A DNA stretch of 64,000 bases from Rhodospirillaceae bacterium (GCA_018660265.1 JABJKS010000012.1:1-64000); one strand, 5' to 3'. Positions 1 through 7,821 are shown, numbered from the stretch's first letter. Notes: generated from the sequence alone by a model not told the origin. Numbers and translations are program-made.

Positions 1-585
1 AATGGGTGTCGCATCCAGGGGCTTCAATGTACCCAGCCCGGCGGCGGCCAGGTCGCGGGCAATGCCGCGGACGCCCAGGCAATCCTGTTTGTTCGGCGTG
101 ACGTTGATATCGACGACCGGATCATCCAGGCCCATGATTTCAGCGAACGGTGTGCCGATGGGGGTGTCTTCGGGCAGATCTATAATGCCGTCGTGTTCAT
201 CGCTCATCCCCATCTCGCGTTCGGAACAGAGCATGCCGTTGGATGCTTCACCGCGAATGTTCGATGGTTTCAACAACATGCCGTTGCCGGGGATGGTGGT
301 CCCTGATGGCGCGAAAACGCCCTTCATGCCCGTGCGCGCGTTGGGGGCACCGCAGACCACCTGAATATGCTCATCGCCTGTATCAACGATACAGACCCGC
401 AAACGGTCGGCGTTGGGGTGCTGTTTCGCCTCGATCACATAGCCCACCGTAAAAGGGGCCAGATCGGTGGCGCGATCCTCCACGCCCTCCAACTCCAGCC
501 CGATGGCGGTGAGTTTATCTGTGATCTCGACCAAGGTGGCATCCGTGTCGAGATGGTCTTTCAGCCAGGCAAGGGTGAACTTCAT
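1..585 (-). CDS. pheT: Phenylalanine-tRNA ligase beta subunit (N-terminal 195 codons, cut by window edge)
   Basis: Beta chain of the cytosolic alpha2-beta2 enzyme that charges tRNA-Phe. Only the N-terminal part is present; the reading frame stays open to base 1. The start [20 protein letters not shown] is typical of PheT. The segment from about residue 45 ([19 protein letters not shown]) is the EMAP/tRNA-binding OB fold, and [20 protein letters not shown] follows as in other bacterial PheT proteins. The ATG at 585 overlaps the pheS stop in an ATGA tetranucleotide, so the two subunits are translationally coupled, which suits the equal stoichiometry of the complex. The B3/B4, B5 and anticodon-binding domains lie outside the window. 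Confidence 0.96.
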   Translation of the reverse strand, partial: MKFTLAWLKDHLDTDATLVEITDKLTAIGLELEGVEDRATDLAPFTVGYVIEAKQHPNADRLRVCIVDTGDEHIQVVCGAPNARTGMKGVFAPSGTTIPGNGMLLKPSNIRGEASNGMLCSEREMGMSDEHDGIIDLPEDTPIGTPFAEIMGLDDPVVDINVTPNKQDCLGVRGIARDLAAAGLGTLKPLDATPI

Positions 586-1655
586 CGGGACAACCCTCCA
601 GCCATGGTGGGCACATCCAGGGGGACGAAGCCGTAATGATGCAGCCAACGCAGATCGCTATCGAAAAAGGCGCGCAGATCGGGGATGCCGTATTTCAGCA
701 TGGCGATGCGGTCGATGCCCATGCCCCAGGCAAAGCCCTGCCATTCGCTGGCATCCAGGCCGCAGTTCTCCAACACCCGGGGATTGACCATGCCGCAACC
801 CAAAATCTCCAACCAGTCATCGCCCTCGCCAATGGCCAGCTTGCCGCCCTCGTAAGAACAGCCGATGTCCACCTCTGCCGATGGCTCGGTGAAGGGGAAA
901 TAGCTGGGGCGAAAGCGCATGCGGATGTTATCCACCTCAAAAAATGCCTCGCAGAACGCCTCCAACGTGCCTTTGAGGTGGCCCATATGAATATCCTTGC
1001 CGATCACCAGACCTTCGATCTGGTGAAACATCGGCGTATGGGTCTGATCAGAATCTGAACGATAAGTGCGCCCCGGTATCACAATGCGATGGGGTGGGGG
1101 GGTGTCCTGCATGGTGCGGATCTGTACGGGGGAGGTGTGCGTCCGCAAAACCATGGGCATATCATCATCACGCTTGGGCAGATAAAACGTATCCTGCATC
1201 TGCCGGGCGGGATGCTCCGGCGGGATGTTCAATGCGGTGAAGTTATGAAAATCATCCTCGATATCCGGCCCTTCCGCGATGGTGAAACCCATATCGGCAA
1301 AGATGGCGGCGATCTCGTCCATAACCTGGCTGACCGGGTGAATGCGGCCCTGGGCCTGATGACGAACGGGCAGGGTCACGTCAATGCCCTCGGTCGTCAG
1401 GCGTGCTTCCAATTCAGCTTCATGCAGGGTCAGCTTGCGCCCTTCAATGGCTTCAGCCACGGCCTCCTTGACCTTGTTCAGGGCGGCACCCGCGTCCCGG
1501 CGTTCTTCCGGTGCCAATTGACCCAGGCCCTTCATCTGGGCCGTGATCCGGCCCTTTTTACCCAGGGCGGCAACCCGCGTCGTTTCCAACGTGGCCAGAT
1601 CGGAAGCAGCGGCCACTTCGGCCAAAAGCTCGTCCTGCAGGGATTGAATATCCAT
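582..1655 (-). CDS. pheS: Phenylalanine-tRNA ligase alpha subunit
   Basis: Catalytic chain of phenylalanyl-tRNA synthetase, 357 residues, the usual length. An N-terminal coiled-coil arm (about residues 1-85) is followed by the class II catalytic core. Motif 2 is around [16 protein letters not shown] and motif 3 around [18 protein letters not shown], near residues 315-332. The ATG at 1655 begins [14 protein letters not shown]. The stop overlaps the pheT start (ATGA). A terminator-like hairpin at 1709-1743 separates pheS from rplT upstream, so pheST probably has its own promoter or is reached only by readthrough. I found no phenylalanine-rich leader peptide of the E. coli pheM type. Confidence 0.97.
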   Translation of the reverse strand: MDIQSLQDELLAEVAAASDLATLETTRVAALGKKGRITAQMKGLGQLAPEERRDAGAALNKVKEAVAEAIEGRKLTLHEAELEARLTTEGIDVTLPVRHQAQGRIHPVSQVMDEIAAIFADMGFTIAEGPDIEDDFHNFTALNIPPEHPARQMQDTFYLPKRDDDMPMVLRTHTSPVQIRTMQDTPPPHRIVIPGRTYRSDSDQTHTPMFHQIEGLVIGKDIHMGHLKGTLEAFCEAFFEVDNIRMRFRPSYFPFTEPSAEVDIGCSYEGGKLAIGEGDDWLEILGCGMVNPRVLENCGLDASEWQGFAWGMGIDRIAMLKYGIPDLRAFFDSDLRWLHHYGFVPLDVPTMAGGLSR

Positions 1656-1708
1656 CGTTATGATTTCGCTTTCACGCAGTTATTTTCGGGGCATAGAGGA
1701 TGCCAAAA

Positions 1709-1743
1709 GAAATGGGGGCCGCCGTTGGACGGACCCCCATTTC
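1709..1743 (-). terminator. Intrinsic terminator (or attenuator) between rplT and pheS
   Basis: Read on the minus strand, GAAATGGGGG and CCCCCATTTC form a perfect 10-bp stem, and the 15-base loop holds a small CCGT/ACGG stem. TTTT follows at once. It sits about 90 bases after the rplT stop and about 55 bases before the pheS start. It probably ends rpmI-rplT transcripts, but its place in front of pheST also allows an attenuator role. Confidence 0.75.
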
Positions 1744-1800
1744 CTAACTTAATCTGTCTGGGGCCCGATCTTTAGATCGAAAGCCCGGTCGCTCAATTAA

Positions 1801-1829
1801 AACTTAAGTCCGGCAGAACTTAAGTCCGG
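1801..1829. repeat. 13-bp tandem direct repeat after rplT
   Basis: AACTTAAGTCCGG occurs at 1801-1813 and again at 1817-1829, separated by CAG, just downstream of the rplT stop. It looks like a small local duplication. I see no function. Confidence 0.7.
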
Positions 1830-1832
1830 GGC

Positions 1833-2189
1833 TTAAGCCAGTGCGGCTTCAGCCTGATCAACCAGGGCCTTGAACGCCTCAGGCTCACGAACAGCAAGAT
1901 CGGCCAACACTTTGCGATCGATCTCGATGCCCGCCAACTTAAGGCCGTTCATAAATCGGGCGTAGTTGACACCATGCTCCCGGCTGGCCGCGTTGATCCG
2001 TTGGATCCACAGGCCGCGAAAGGTCCGCTTTTTAACCCGACGGTCACGATAAGCGTATTGCCCCGCTTTTTCGACCGCCTGTTTGGCAATGCGGATGGTG
2101 TTCTTGCGCCGGCCTTGATAGCCTGACGCTTGTGCTAAAACTTTTTTGTGTTTGGCGTGAGATGTCACACCGCGCTTTACACGTGCCAT
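1833..2189 (-). CDS. rplT: 50S ribosomal protein L20
   Basis: Large-subunit protein needed early in 50S assembly; 118 residues, the normal bacterial length. The N-terminus [18 protein letters not shown] is diagnostic, followed by the basic helix rich in RR/KK and the globular part with [20 protein letters not shown]. It lies 116 bases after rpmI and must share its transcript. In many bacteria L20 represses its own operon by binding the leader RNA; the hairpin upstream of rpmI at 2541-2577 could be such a target, but this is inference. Confidence 0.98.
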   Translation of the reverse strand: MARVKRGVTSHAKHKKVLAQASGYQGRRKNTIRIAKQAVEKAGQYAYRDRRVKKRTFRGLWIQRINAASREHGVNYARFMNGLKLAGIEIDRKVLADLAVREPEAFKALVDQAEAALA

Positions 2190-2305
2190 TTTCTAAAACT
2201 CCCAGCAGAGAGCATGTTCCTATTAAACATGCTCTGGCTTTTAAAACGAGAAATTGAACCAATCACTTGGGTCGCGAAAGCGACTCCAATTCATCGAAAA
2301 TTTCT

Positions 2306-2503
2306 CTAGCCGTAAGGCATGAATTTTTTGATGATCTTCGCATCCGCAGCCGACATCATCGTGGTACCACGATGATTGCGGATCTGCTCTTTCGTGCGTT
2401 TGATCATACCGTGCTGCTTGCCAGCCTGGGTGCGGCGGACCTTGCCGGTCGCCGTCAACGAAAAGCGTTTTTTCACGCTCGATTTGGTCTTCATCTTGGG
2501 CAT
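2306..2503 (-). CDS. rpmI: 50S ribosomal protein L35
   Basis: Small, very basic large-subunit protein of 65 residues. [20 protein letters not shown] is the conserved L35 start and the C-terminus ends [10 protein letters not shown] strong ribosome binding site, AGGAGG, lies 8 bases before the ATG. The usual upstream partner infC (IF3) is absent: the next gene upstream on this strand is merA. A promoter at 2599-2627 and a terminator-like hairpin at 2541-2577 precede it. Confidence 0.97.
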   Translation of the reverse strand: MPKMKTKSSVKKRFSLTATGKVRRTQAGKQHGMIKRTKEQIRNHRGTTMMSAADAKIIKKFMPYG

Positions 2504-2534
2504 TTTGAGCCTCCTAAAGGTTAGGATAAGTCAT

Positions 2535-2577
2535 AAAAAACGGCGACCAGGCATGCCCCGGGCATCAGCCCGCGCCG
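2535..2577 (-). terminator. Terminator-like hairpin in the rpmI-rplT leader (candidate attenuator)
   Basis: On the minus strand a long imperfect hairpin forms from nested arms: CGGCG/CGCCG outside, CGGGC/GCCTG in the middle (one G-U), and ATGCC/GGCAT inside with a CGG loop. Six T residues follow (2535-2540). It lies between a good promoter and the rpmI start, about 30 bases from the ATG. It could end merFA transcripts, attenuate rpmI-rplT, or both. Confidence 0.65.
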
Positions 2578-2598
2578 GTGCGCCGCAAAGAAGGCCGG

Positions 2599-2627
2599 TT
2601 TATAGCGCCGCGCCCTGTAATTCGCAA
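2599..2627 (-). promoter_or_regulatory. Sigma-70-like promoter for rpmI-rplT
   Basis: On the minus strand TTGCGA and TATAAA are separated by exactly 17 bases. The box lies about 100 bases before the rpmI start and just past the merA stop at 2636, where a promoter is needed because infC is absent. Assigned from consensus match and position only. Confidence 0.65.
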
Positions 2628-2635
2628 GTGATGTT

Positions 2636-4054
2636 TCACCCCGCACAGCAGGATAATTTGGCGACATCTTTCTCAAACGTCTGAGCTGCAAGTTTCAGGC
2701 CTTCAACCGTGGTGAGGTAGGGGAAAATCATCTCGCCCAACTCGATATAGGTCATGCCCTGGCGGATCGCCAAGGCGGCGGTTTGGATGCTGTCGGCACC
2801 TTCTGGGGCCAGAATATGTGCGCCCAGCAGGCGTTTCGTGGTCTTGTCAGCGATTAGCTTGATAAGACCACGGGTATCGCGCGCGGCCAGGGCGCGGGGG
2901 ACGTATTCGAGGGGTAGCAGGGATGTCGCGACATCATAACCCGCTAGGATAGCGCCGGCCTCGGTCAGACCTACGGTCGCCACCTGTGGGTCCGTGAAGA
3001 CCACGGCGGGCATGGCATGATTGTCGTACGTCAGGCTGTCACCGTTCAGGGCGTTTTGGGCCGCAATCCTGGCACCGTAGGCGGCCATATAGACGAATTG
3101 ATCCGTGCCCGTGACATCGCCTGCGGCATAGATGCCGGGGCGCGATGTGTGCATGCGGTTATCGACGGCGATGCCGCCGTTGGCGACGGTATCGATGCCG
3201 GCGGTTGCCAGGTTCAGACCGTCGGTATTGGCGAGGCGACCGGCGCACAGCAGCAGCCGTTCGGCCGCCAAAATTCGTGGCTCGCTGCCCATTTGAACGG
3301 ACAACGCAATGCCCGTATCAGACTGCGTAACGCTCTCATAGCTGAGGCCATCAAAGACCTGCAGGCCTTCATCGCGAAGGTAGCCGCGCAGAGCATCGGA
3401 TACTTCTGGTTCTCCTTCGGGCAACAGGCGGCTGCGGCAGGCGATTGTCACCGCCACGCCGGCACGGGCCAGCATCTGGGCCACCTCGCAACCAATATAG
3501 CCGCCCCCGATCAACAGGATGGAGCGGGGTAGTTCCGCCATTTCGAACGCGGTGGTGGAGGTTAAATAGGGGATGCCGGCCAACCCTGGAATGTCGGGCA
3601 CATTGTTTTGGGAACCGGTTGCAATGATGATCTTGTCTGCCGCTACGGGCGCGTCGTTGCAAAGCAGATGATCAGGCGAAAATGTTGCCTGCCCTTCGCA
3701 ATAGGCAACGTCGGGGTAGTTGTCCAATTGATCAAGATACTTGCTCTGGCGCAGGGTTTCGACGAGGTCATCCTTTTGCGCCACCACGGCGGTCCAATCT
3801 GCCAACTCAGCCCTGGCCCGTATGCCCGCGAAACGTTCCGCGTTGCCATTGTGCAGGGTCTCGGTCGCCCGGATCATGGTTTTTGACGGCACACAGCCGA
3901 CGTTGACACAGGTCCCGCCAATGGTGCCATGGCCGATCAAGGCCACGCGGGCACCTTGTTCGGCAGCAGTGATCGCGGCGGAAAATCCTGCCGATCCAGC
4001 CCCGATAACGGCCAGATCATAACTGCCCTCGGGTCGGCAACAGTCAGCCGTCAT
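2636..4054 (-). CDS. merA: Mercuric reductase
   Basis: Cytosolic flavoenzyme that reduces Hg(II) to volatile Hg(0) with NADPH; 472 residues from the chosen ATG at 4054. FAD-binding IGAGSAGFSAA is at residues 17-27, the redox-active pair C49/C54 lies in GGTCVNVGCVPSK, a second Rossmann motif is IGGGYIGCEVAQ, and the C-terminus ends KLSCCAG with the vicinal cysteines that deliver Hg(II). The frame is open back to 4141, but 4054 is preferred because it overlaps the merF stop (ATGA) and gives a normal N-terminus. There is no N-terminal heavy-metal-associated (NmerA) domain. Instead the short tail carries a vicinal pair, C5-C6. It forms a two-gene operon with merF. Confidence 0.95.
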   Translation of the reverse strand: MTADCCRPEGSYDLAVIGAGSAGFSAAITAAEQGARVALIGHGTIGGTCVNVGCVPSKTMIRATETLHNGNAERFAGIRARAELADWTAVVAQKDDLVETLRQSKYLDQLDNYPDVAYCEGQATFSPDHLLCNDAPVAADKIIIATGSQNNVPDIPGLAGIPYLTSTTAFEMAELPRSILLIGGGYIGCEVAQMLARAGVAVTIACRSRLLPEGEPEVSDALRGYLRDEGLQVFDGLSYESVTQSDTGIALSVQMGSEPRILAAERLLLCAGRLANTDGLNLATAGIDTVANGGIAVDNRMHTSRPGIYAAGDVTGTDQFVYMAAYGARIAAQNALNGDSLTYDNHAMPAVVFTDPQVATVGLTEAGAILAGYDVATSLLPLEYVPRALAARDTRGLIKLIADKTTKRLLGAHILAPEGADSIQTAALAIRQGMTYIELGEMIFPYLTTVEGLKLAAQTFEKDVAKLSCCAG

Positions 4055-4290
4055 GTTTTCACCCGTTTTCGAAGGGCCACGGCAAAGATTGCCAGTCCGA
4101 CAAAACAGACCAGGGCGGGAAGCAGGATGAAGTCCATCCACGCACCAACGATGGATGACAGGCCAACAGCGGCCAATAATGCCACCAAAGCCGGGGTGAA
4201 ACAGCAGACCGCCATGACGACGGCACCGCCGATGCCGATGCTCAACAGCTTGTTCGAATTCTTTTCATCGACCTTCGTATCATCGGCCAT
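4051..4290 (-). CDS. merF: MerF-like mercury(II) uptake protein
   Basis: Small inner-membrane protein, 79 residues, with two membrane helices (about 15-45 and 50-72). It would carry Hg(II) into the cell for MerA. The motif CCFTPALVALLAAVGLS, with the cysteine pair C29-C30 in the first helix, matches MerF, as does LLPALVCFVGLAIFA. Known MerF proteins carry a second vicinal pair near the cytosolic C-terminus; here the end is RKRVKT with no cysteine, and only C62 remains. The ATG at 4290 is chosen because GGGGA lies 8 bases upstream and because the longer frame from 4317 begins at the promoter itself. Neither merT nor merP is present. Confidence 0.85.
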   Translation of the reverse strand: MADDTKVDEKNSNKLLSIGIGGAVVMAVCCFTPALVALLAAVGLSSIVGAWMDFILLPALVCFVGLAIFAVALRKRVKT

Positions 4291-4320
4291 CGTGGCTATC
4301 CCCATAGATATGTTCATGCT

Positions 4321-4351
4321 AATCTACATCCCGTAGTAACTACGGGAACAA
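4321..4351 (-). promoter_or_regulatory. MerR-type operator/promoter for merFA
   Basis: On the minus strand TTGTTC (4346-4351) and TAGATT (4321-4326) are 19 bases apart. That is the over-long spacer typical of promoters untwisted by MerR. The spacer holds a perfect dyad, CCCGTAGT-A-ACTACGGG, at 4330-4346. The divergent merR starts at 4360, so one MerR dimer could govern both directions. Confidence 0.85.
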
Positions 4352-4359
4352 GGTTAAAT

Positions 4360-4803
4360 ATGGCCCTTCACAACGATGTTATGAGTGGGGACGTTAGAGT
4401 TGGCGAAGCCACAGACCTGTCGGTTGGCGGTTTGGCGAGGCAGACCGGCGTGCATCTGGAGACGGTGCGCTATTATGAAACCATCGCCATTATGCCGCCG
4501 CCGCCGCGAAACGCTGCCGGTCATCGCCGCTATGGCCCGATACATGTAAAGCGCCTGACGTTCGTGAAGCGGGCGCGGGAGTTGGGCTTTACCCTAAAAG
4601 AAGTGCGTGCCCTGTTGGGCCTGGTGGATGGCGGGGACTATACCTGCGGTGAAGTGCATGATCTGACCCTGAACCACCTGCACGACGTCAGGGAAAAAAT
4701 CGCCGACCTGCAACGCATGGAGGTTACCCTGGCGGAAATCTCCGACAAATGCGCCGATGGCACCATCCCCGATTGCCCTGTTATCGAGACGCTGTTTCGA
4801 TAG
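4360..4803 (+). CDS. merR: Mercury-responsive MerR-family transcriptional regulator
   Basis: Dimeric DNA-distorting regulator, 147 residues. The winged helix-turn-helix covers roughly residues 20-70 (LARQTGVHLETVRYYE, then GHRRY), followed by the long dimerisation helix. Three cysteines, C96, C131 and C139, are spaced 35 and 8 apart, close to the three Hg(II)-binding cysteines of Tn501 MerR (35 and 9 apart). This supports mercury rather than another metal. AAGG precedes the ATG by 7 bases. Compared with Tn501 MerR there are some 14 extra N-terminal residues, so the internal ATG at 4381 is a possible alternative start. It is divergent from merFA across the operator and runs on into the next gene with an 11-base gap. 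Confidence 0.9.
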   Translation: MALHNDVMSGDVRVGEATDLSVGGLARQTGVHLETVRYYETIAIMPPPPRNAAGHRRYGPIHVKRLTFVKRARELGFTLKEVRALLGLVDGGDYTCGEVHDLTLNHLHDVREKIADLQRMEVTLAEISDKCADGTIPDCPVIETLFR

Positions 4804-4814
4804 GTGGTTCAGCG

Positions 4815-5144
4815 ATGCGGGATAAGCGAAATTTTCTACGACTGGATCTGACCACAAAGATGGATCGCACTCAGACCCTGACAGTGATCCCGCGCCTTAT
4901 TAACGGTTGCGGCGGTTGGATTATTGATCACACTTTATTTTCAAACATCTCAGCCTCAATCATTTTCGAAATGCCCCTGGCTGCAACAGGTGATTTGCTG
5001 GCCCGAATGGAAGCGGCGGGATATCGCCCAAACCTACGAGATGAATATCCCACCGGAACAGAGGGCGACGTACGCGGCAGCGTCGCCATTACTTTCATCC
5101 ATGACGAACCGGACATGAAACGGGATGTCCCGGCCTTTGGATGA
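4815..5144 (+). CDS. Hypothetical protein linked to merR
   Basis: 109 residues, family not recognised. It starts 11 bases after the merR stop, so it is probably cotranscribed with it. The core VIPRLINGCGGWIIDHTL followed by SIIFEMPLAATGDLLARME suggests a small soluble alpha/beta fold, in which the FEMPL strand precedes a helix, as in dimeric ferredoxin-like folds. There is one cysteine, in NGCGG. No signal peptide or membrane helix is visible. An internal ATG at 4860 (MDRTQTLTVI) gives a 94-residue protein and may be the true start. The position suggests, but does not show, a role in metal response. Confidence 0.65.
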   Translation: MRDKRNFLRLDLTTKMDRTQTLTVIPRLINGCGGWIIDHTLFSNISASIIFEMPLAATGDLLARMEAAGYRPNLRDEYPTGTEGDVRGSVAITFIHDEPDMKRDVPAFG

Positions 5145-5148
5145 TTAT

Positions 5149-5177
5149 CATACTTTAAACATACTTTGATCGTATGT
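5149..5177 (+). promoter_or_regulatory. Candidate operator of the parDE pair
   Basis: CATACTTT is repeated directly at 5149 and 5160, and ACATAC-N7-GTATGT forms an inverted repeat at 5159-5177. The site lies 30 bases before the antitoxin start, where ParD-type ribbon-helix-helix proteins bind for autoregulation. Confidence 0.55.
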
Positions 5178-5206
5178 TAAGGTTGGCAAAATTGAGAGGC
5201 TGAAGC

Positions 5207-5458
5207 ATGACCATGACCCGCAAGACGATCACCATTTCTGATGCGATGGACGAATGGGTGAAAACACAAATCGGCACGGGCCGTTATGGCAACGACAGCG
5301 AATATTTCCGCGACCTGATCCGCCATGACCAGGAACGTCAGGAAAAACTCACCAACCTGCGCGCCGCGATAGAGGTCGGGCGCAACAGCGGCGTTTCTGA
5401 CCGGACCATGGATGAGATATTGCAAAGCCTGACTTTGGAAGCAAATAGTGAGGTATAG
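5207..5458 (+). CDS. parD: ParD-family antitoxin
   Basis: Antitoxin of a type II toxin-antitoxin pair, 83 residues. The N-terminus MTMTRKTITISDAMDEWVK forms the ribbon-helix-helix DNA-binding fold, and GRYGNDSEYFRDLIR is the conserved second helix of ParD/CC2985-type antitoxins. The C-terminal tail (about 50-83) would wrap the toxin. The stop overlaps the toxin start by 11 bases, the usual coupling. A GAGG-like site precedes the ATG, and an operator-like repeat lies just upstream. Confidence 0.9.
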   Translation: MTMTRKTITISDAMDEWVKTQIGTGRYGNDSEYFRDLIRHDQERQEKLTNLRAAIEVGRNSGVSDRTMDEILQSLTLEANSEV

Positions 5459-5741
5459 CCTTTCCGAAGCGAGCATCGGAGACATTGAGGGCATTTACCG
5501 CTACACGTTAACGCAATTTGGTACTGCGCAAGCGGTTGCCAATCACGGCAGTTTGGAGCAGGCGTTCGAGAGGATTTGCGAATACCCCCAGATCGGCCGT
5601 CAGCGCCCGGAGATTGATGAATTGACGCGCTCCCTCGTCCATCGGTCCCATACGATCTATTACGAGATACGCGCGGACCACATCTTCATTCTGCGCATCC
5701 TGCATGGCCAACAAGATCCCATGCGCCATCAAATTAGGTAA
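5448..5741 (+). CDS. parE: ParE-family toxin
   Basis: Toxin of the RelE/ParE superfamily, 97 residues; characterised ParE proteins poison DNA gyrase. Family signs are an early helix with IGDIEGIYRYTLTQFG, the central FERICEYPQIGRQRPEID, and the closing strand pair TIYYEIRADHIFILRILHG. Length is normal and no frame break is seen, so the pair looks intact. It follows the merR segment on the same strand, with no other mobility gene nearby. Confidence 0.9.
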   Translation: MRYSLSEASIGDIEGIYRYTLTQFGTAQAVANHGSLEQAFERICEYPQIGRQRPEIDELTRSLVHRSHTIYYEIRADHIFILRILHGQQDPMRHQIR

Positions 5742-5778
5742 AGGATCGCCGTTACGATTCTTATCCTCATAAATATAA

Positions 5779-6627
5779 CTAAGAGAAGATACGGTACAAC
5801 ACTGTCCCACGCGCCACCAGCTGGCCTGTGCCAGCGTCGGCGACTTCGACGTCGTTCCAGTACATCTCGTTGTCCCGATAGCCCACGTTACCATAGGCAA
5901 CCAGATCAGCCTTGGGCGGGGCGGAGAAAACCTGCGCCTGGATCGACGGTGTGGAGGCTTTGAATTTGCCCAAGCCCGTGATGGACCACGAACACATGGC
6001 ACCCGCCGTATCCAGCAGGGCCAATGCTGCACCTTCGTGAACGCCGCCGGCTAAATCGCTATTGCCGTCTTTCCAGGGCATGACCAGACGGACCTGGCCA
6101 TCGCGCATGAAGTCCATGGCGATGCCCCGGCCAGAAATAAACGGATTGGCGGCGATGCGATCACCCATGAAGCCCGGATCAACCTCCCCATCGTCACCTT
6201 TGGCGATGGGTTTTTCCGCTTCATCCCGGCCCTGACGGCCGCGCACGGCAATGGAACATTGGGCAATGGCCTTGCCTTCATCCCCCGTGACATCGACCAC
6301 TATGAAACACAGCTCCTTACCCCGGCGCATCAGACGCGCGGTGGCCTTGATTTCTTCGCCAATGGCAGCAGCCAGATAGTTGATCTGAAAATCCATGGTG
6401 TGCCAGGGGCCGGTGTCCGCGCCCAGAACATGGCGGGCCAGGGCATGGGCCGCGGTAACGGCGGCGGAGGCGGCCACGCCGCCATGCAGGGCATTGCCCG
6501 GGTTGGCATTGGCCTCGGCAAACGGCAGGGCGATGGTCGCTGCCTCGTCTGTCAGATTGGCCAAGGTCATGCCGATGGTTTGGCTGTAGGCGGATTGGTC
6601 GACCCAATCTTTGACGAAATCGCTCAT
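5779..6627 (-). CDS. Tandem hotdog-fold thioesterase (PaaI-like)
   Basis: 282 residues with two hotdog domains. The first (about 1-135) has the active-site type motif NPGNALHGGVAASAAVTAA. The second (about 150-282) has DLAGGVHEGAALALLDTAGA. Both resemble PaaI/YbgC-type acyl-CoA thioesterases that hydrolyse acyl-CoA in the cytosol. The tandem form supplies two half-sites in one chain. It lies 15 bases downstream of the zinc dehydrogenase on the same strand, so the two are probably cotranscribed. The acyl group cannot be read from sequence. Confidence 0.85.
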   Translation of the reverse strand: MSDFVKDWVDQSAYSQTIGMTLANLTDEAATIALPFAEANANPGNALHGGVAASAAVTAAHALARHVLGADTGPWHTMDFQINYLAAAIGEEIKATARLMRRGKELCFIVVDVTGDEGKAIAQCSIAVRGRQGRDEAEKPIAKGDDGEVDPGFMGDRIAANPFISGRGIAMDFMRDGQVRLVMPWKDGNSDLAGGVHEGAALALLDTAGAMCSWSITGLGKFKASTPSIQAQVFSAPPKADLVAYGNVGYRDNEMYWNDVEVADAGTGQLVARGTVLYRIFS

Positions 6628-6642
6628 GGTTAAATCTAACCT

Positions 6643-7740
6643 CTAAGACATATTTGGTATTAAACAGGAATGGATGGATTCTTCGTTTGGGATCTCACGC
6701 GCCAGAACCTGGATTGCACGCTCCGCATCGCGCAGATCGAAATTGTGCGTGTGCATCATTTCCAACGGCGCGGTGCGGGACTCGATCAGGTTGATGGCCT
6801 TGTCATAGCCCGTGGAGGTCACGCCGATGACGCCTTTAATGGTGATCTCCTTCATCATGATCTTGTCGGAGACGAAGCCGGGAATATTCTTGTATCCCTT
6901 CATGCCGGCCAGGACGATGGTGCCGCCTGAACGTACATAGCTGAGGGATTCCGCCACGGGTTCCACTGCATAGGAGGTGACATCAACGACGATGTCGGCA
7001 CCCTTGCCGTTGGTCAGCTCCCGAATGCGCTGTTTGGCGTTTTCATTCTCCACATCGATGGTGTGGTCAGCCCCGAAAGCTTTGGCGATGCGCAGCTTTT
7101 CCGCATCCGCCGCCAGGCCGGTGACAATAACCTTGGACGCGCCCGCATCCTTGCAGGCCAGGACCGATGCCAGGCCCCGCTGACCAGGGCCCAAAATAAC
7201 CACCGTGTCGCCTGGTCCCGTGCCGGGCACCTCAACCGCCCAGCGGTAACCGGCACCAAGGGGATTGAACATGACGGCGATTTCCGGTGCCAGGGTCTTG
7301 TCCATTTTGTGGACGATGGAATTGGCATGCACGAACATGAACTCGGAATAGGCACCCCACAGCCCCGGCGCATCGCTCAGGGGAATATAGGAATAGATCC
7401 GCCGTTCATCACACAGGTGATATCGCCCGCCCAGGCATTCAGAGCAAAAGCGGCAGGACAGCATGGTCTCCACCGCCACCCGGTCACCCACATCAACGCC
7501 CCAGCGCCGGGCAGCGCGGTCACCAATAGCCTCGATGATGCCCAAAGGTTCGTGTCCGGGAACAGCAGGCATGGGCGCACGGATGACGCCTTCGTATTGT
7601 TCATAGTCGCTGCCGCAAATGCCACAGGCCTCAATCCGCAGCAAGGCGCTGTCCGCATCGATCTCCGGGATTGGCAGACTTTGCGCTTCCAATTTACGCG
7701 GCGCGGTCTGTACCATGGCCATGCTGGTTTTTTGCACCAT
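6643..7740 (-). CDS. Zinc-dependent medium-chain alcohol dehydrogenase
   Basis: MDR-superfamily oxidoreductase, 365 residues. Catalytic zinc ligands lie in EACGICGSDYEQYEG (near residue 40) and GHEPLG. The structural zinc loop is CRFCSECLGGRYHLC, which has four cysteines. The nucleotide-binding motif GPGQRGLASVLACKDAGA is near residue 185. Substrate is unknown; threonine/sorbitol dehydrogenase-like enzymes are the nearest relatives in pattern. It heads a two-gene minus-strand unit with the thioesterase. A perfect 14-bp palindrome lies upstream at 7822-7835. Confidence 0.88.
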   Translation of the reverse strand: MVQKTSMAMVQTAPRKLEAQSLPIPEIDADSALLRIEACGICGSDYEQYEGVIRAPMPAVPGHEPLGIIEAIGDRAARRWGVDVGDRVAVETMLSCRFCSECLGGRYHLCDERRIYSYIPLSDAPGLWGAYSEFMFVHANSIVHKMDKTLAPEIAVMFNPLGAGYRWAVEVPGTGPGDTVVILGPGQRGLASVLACKDAGASKVIVTGLAADAEKLRIAKAFGADHTIDVENENAKQRIRELTNGKGADIVVDVTSYAVEPVAESLSYVRSGGTIVLAGMKGYKNIPGFVSDKIMMKEITIKGVIGVTSTGYDKAINLIESRTAPLEMMHTHNFDLRDAERAIQVLAREIPNEESIHSCLIPNMS

Positions 7741-7821
7741 GAATAGGTTCCCCCACTTATTATCTGTTCATTTTGATTTGGCCGCAGTTTAGGGCAAAGC
7801 GCCTATGGTCCCAAATTTATT

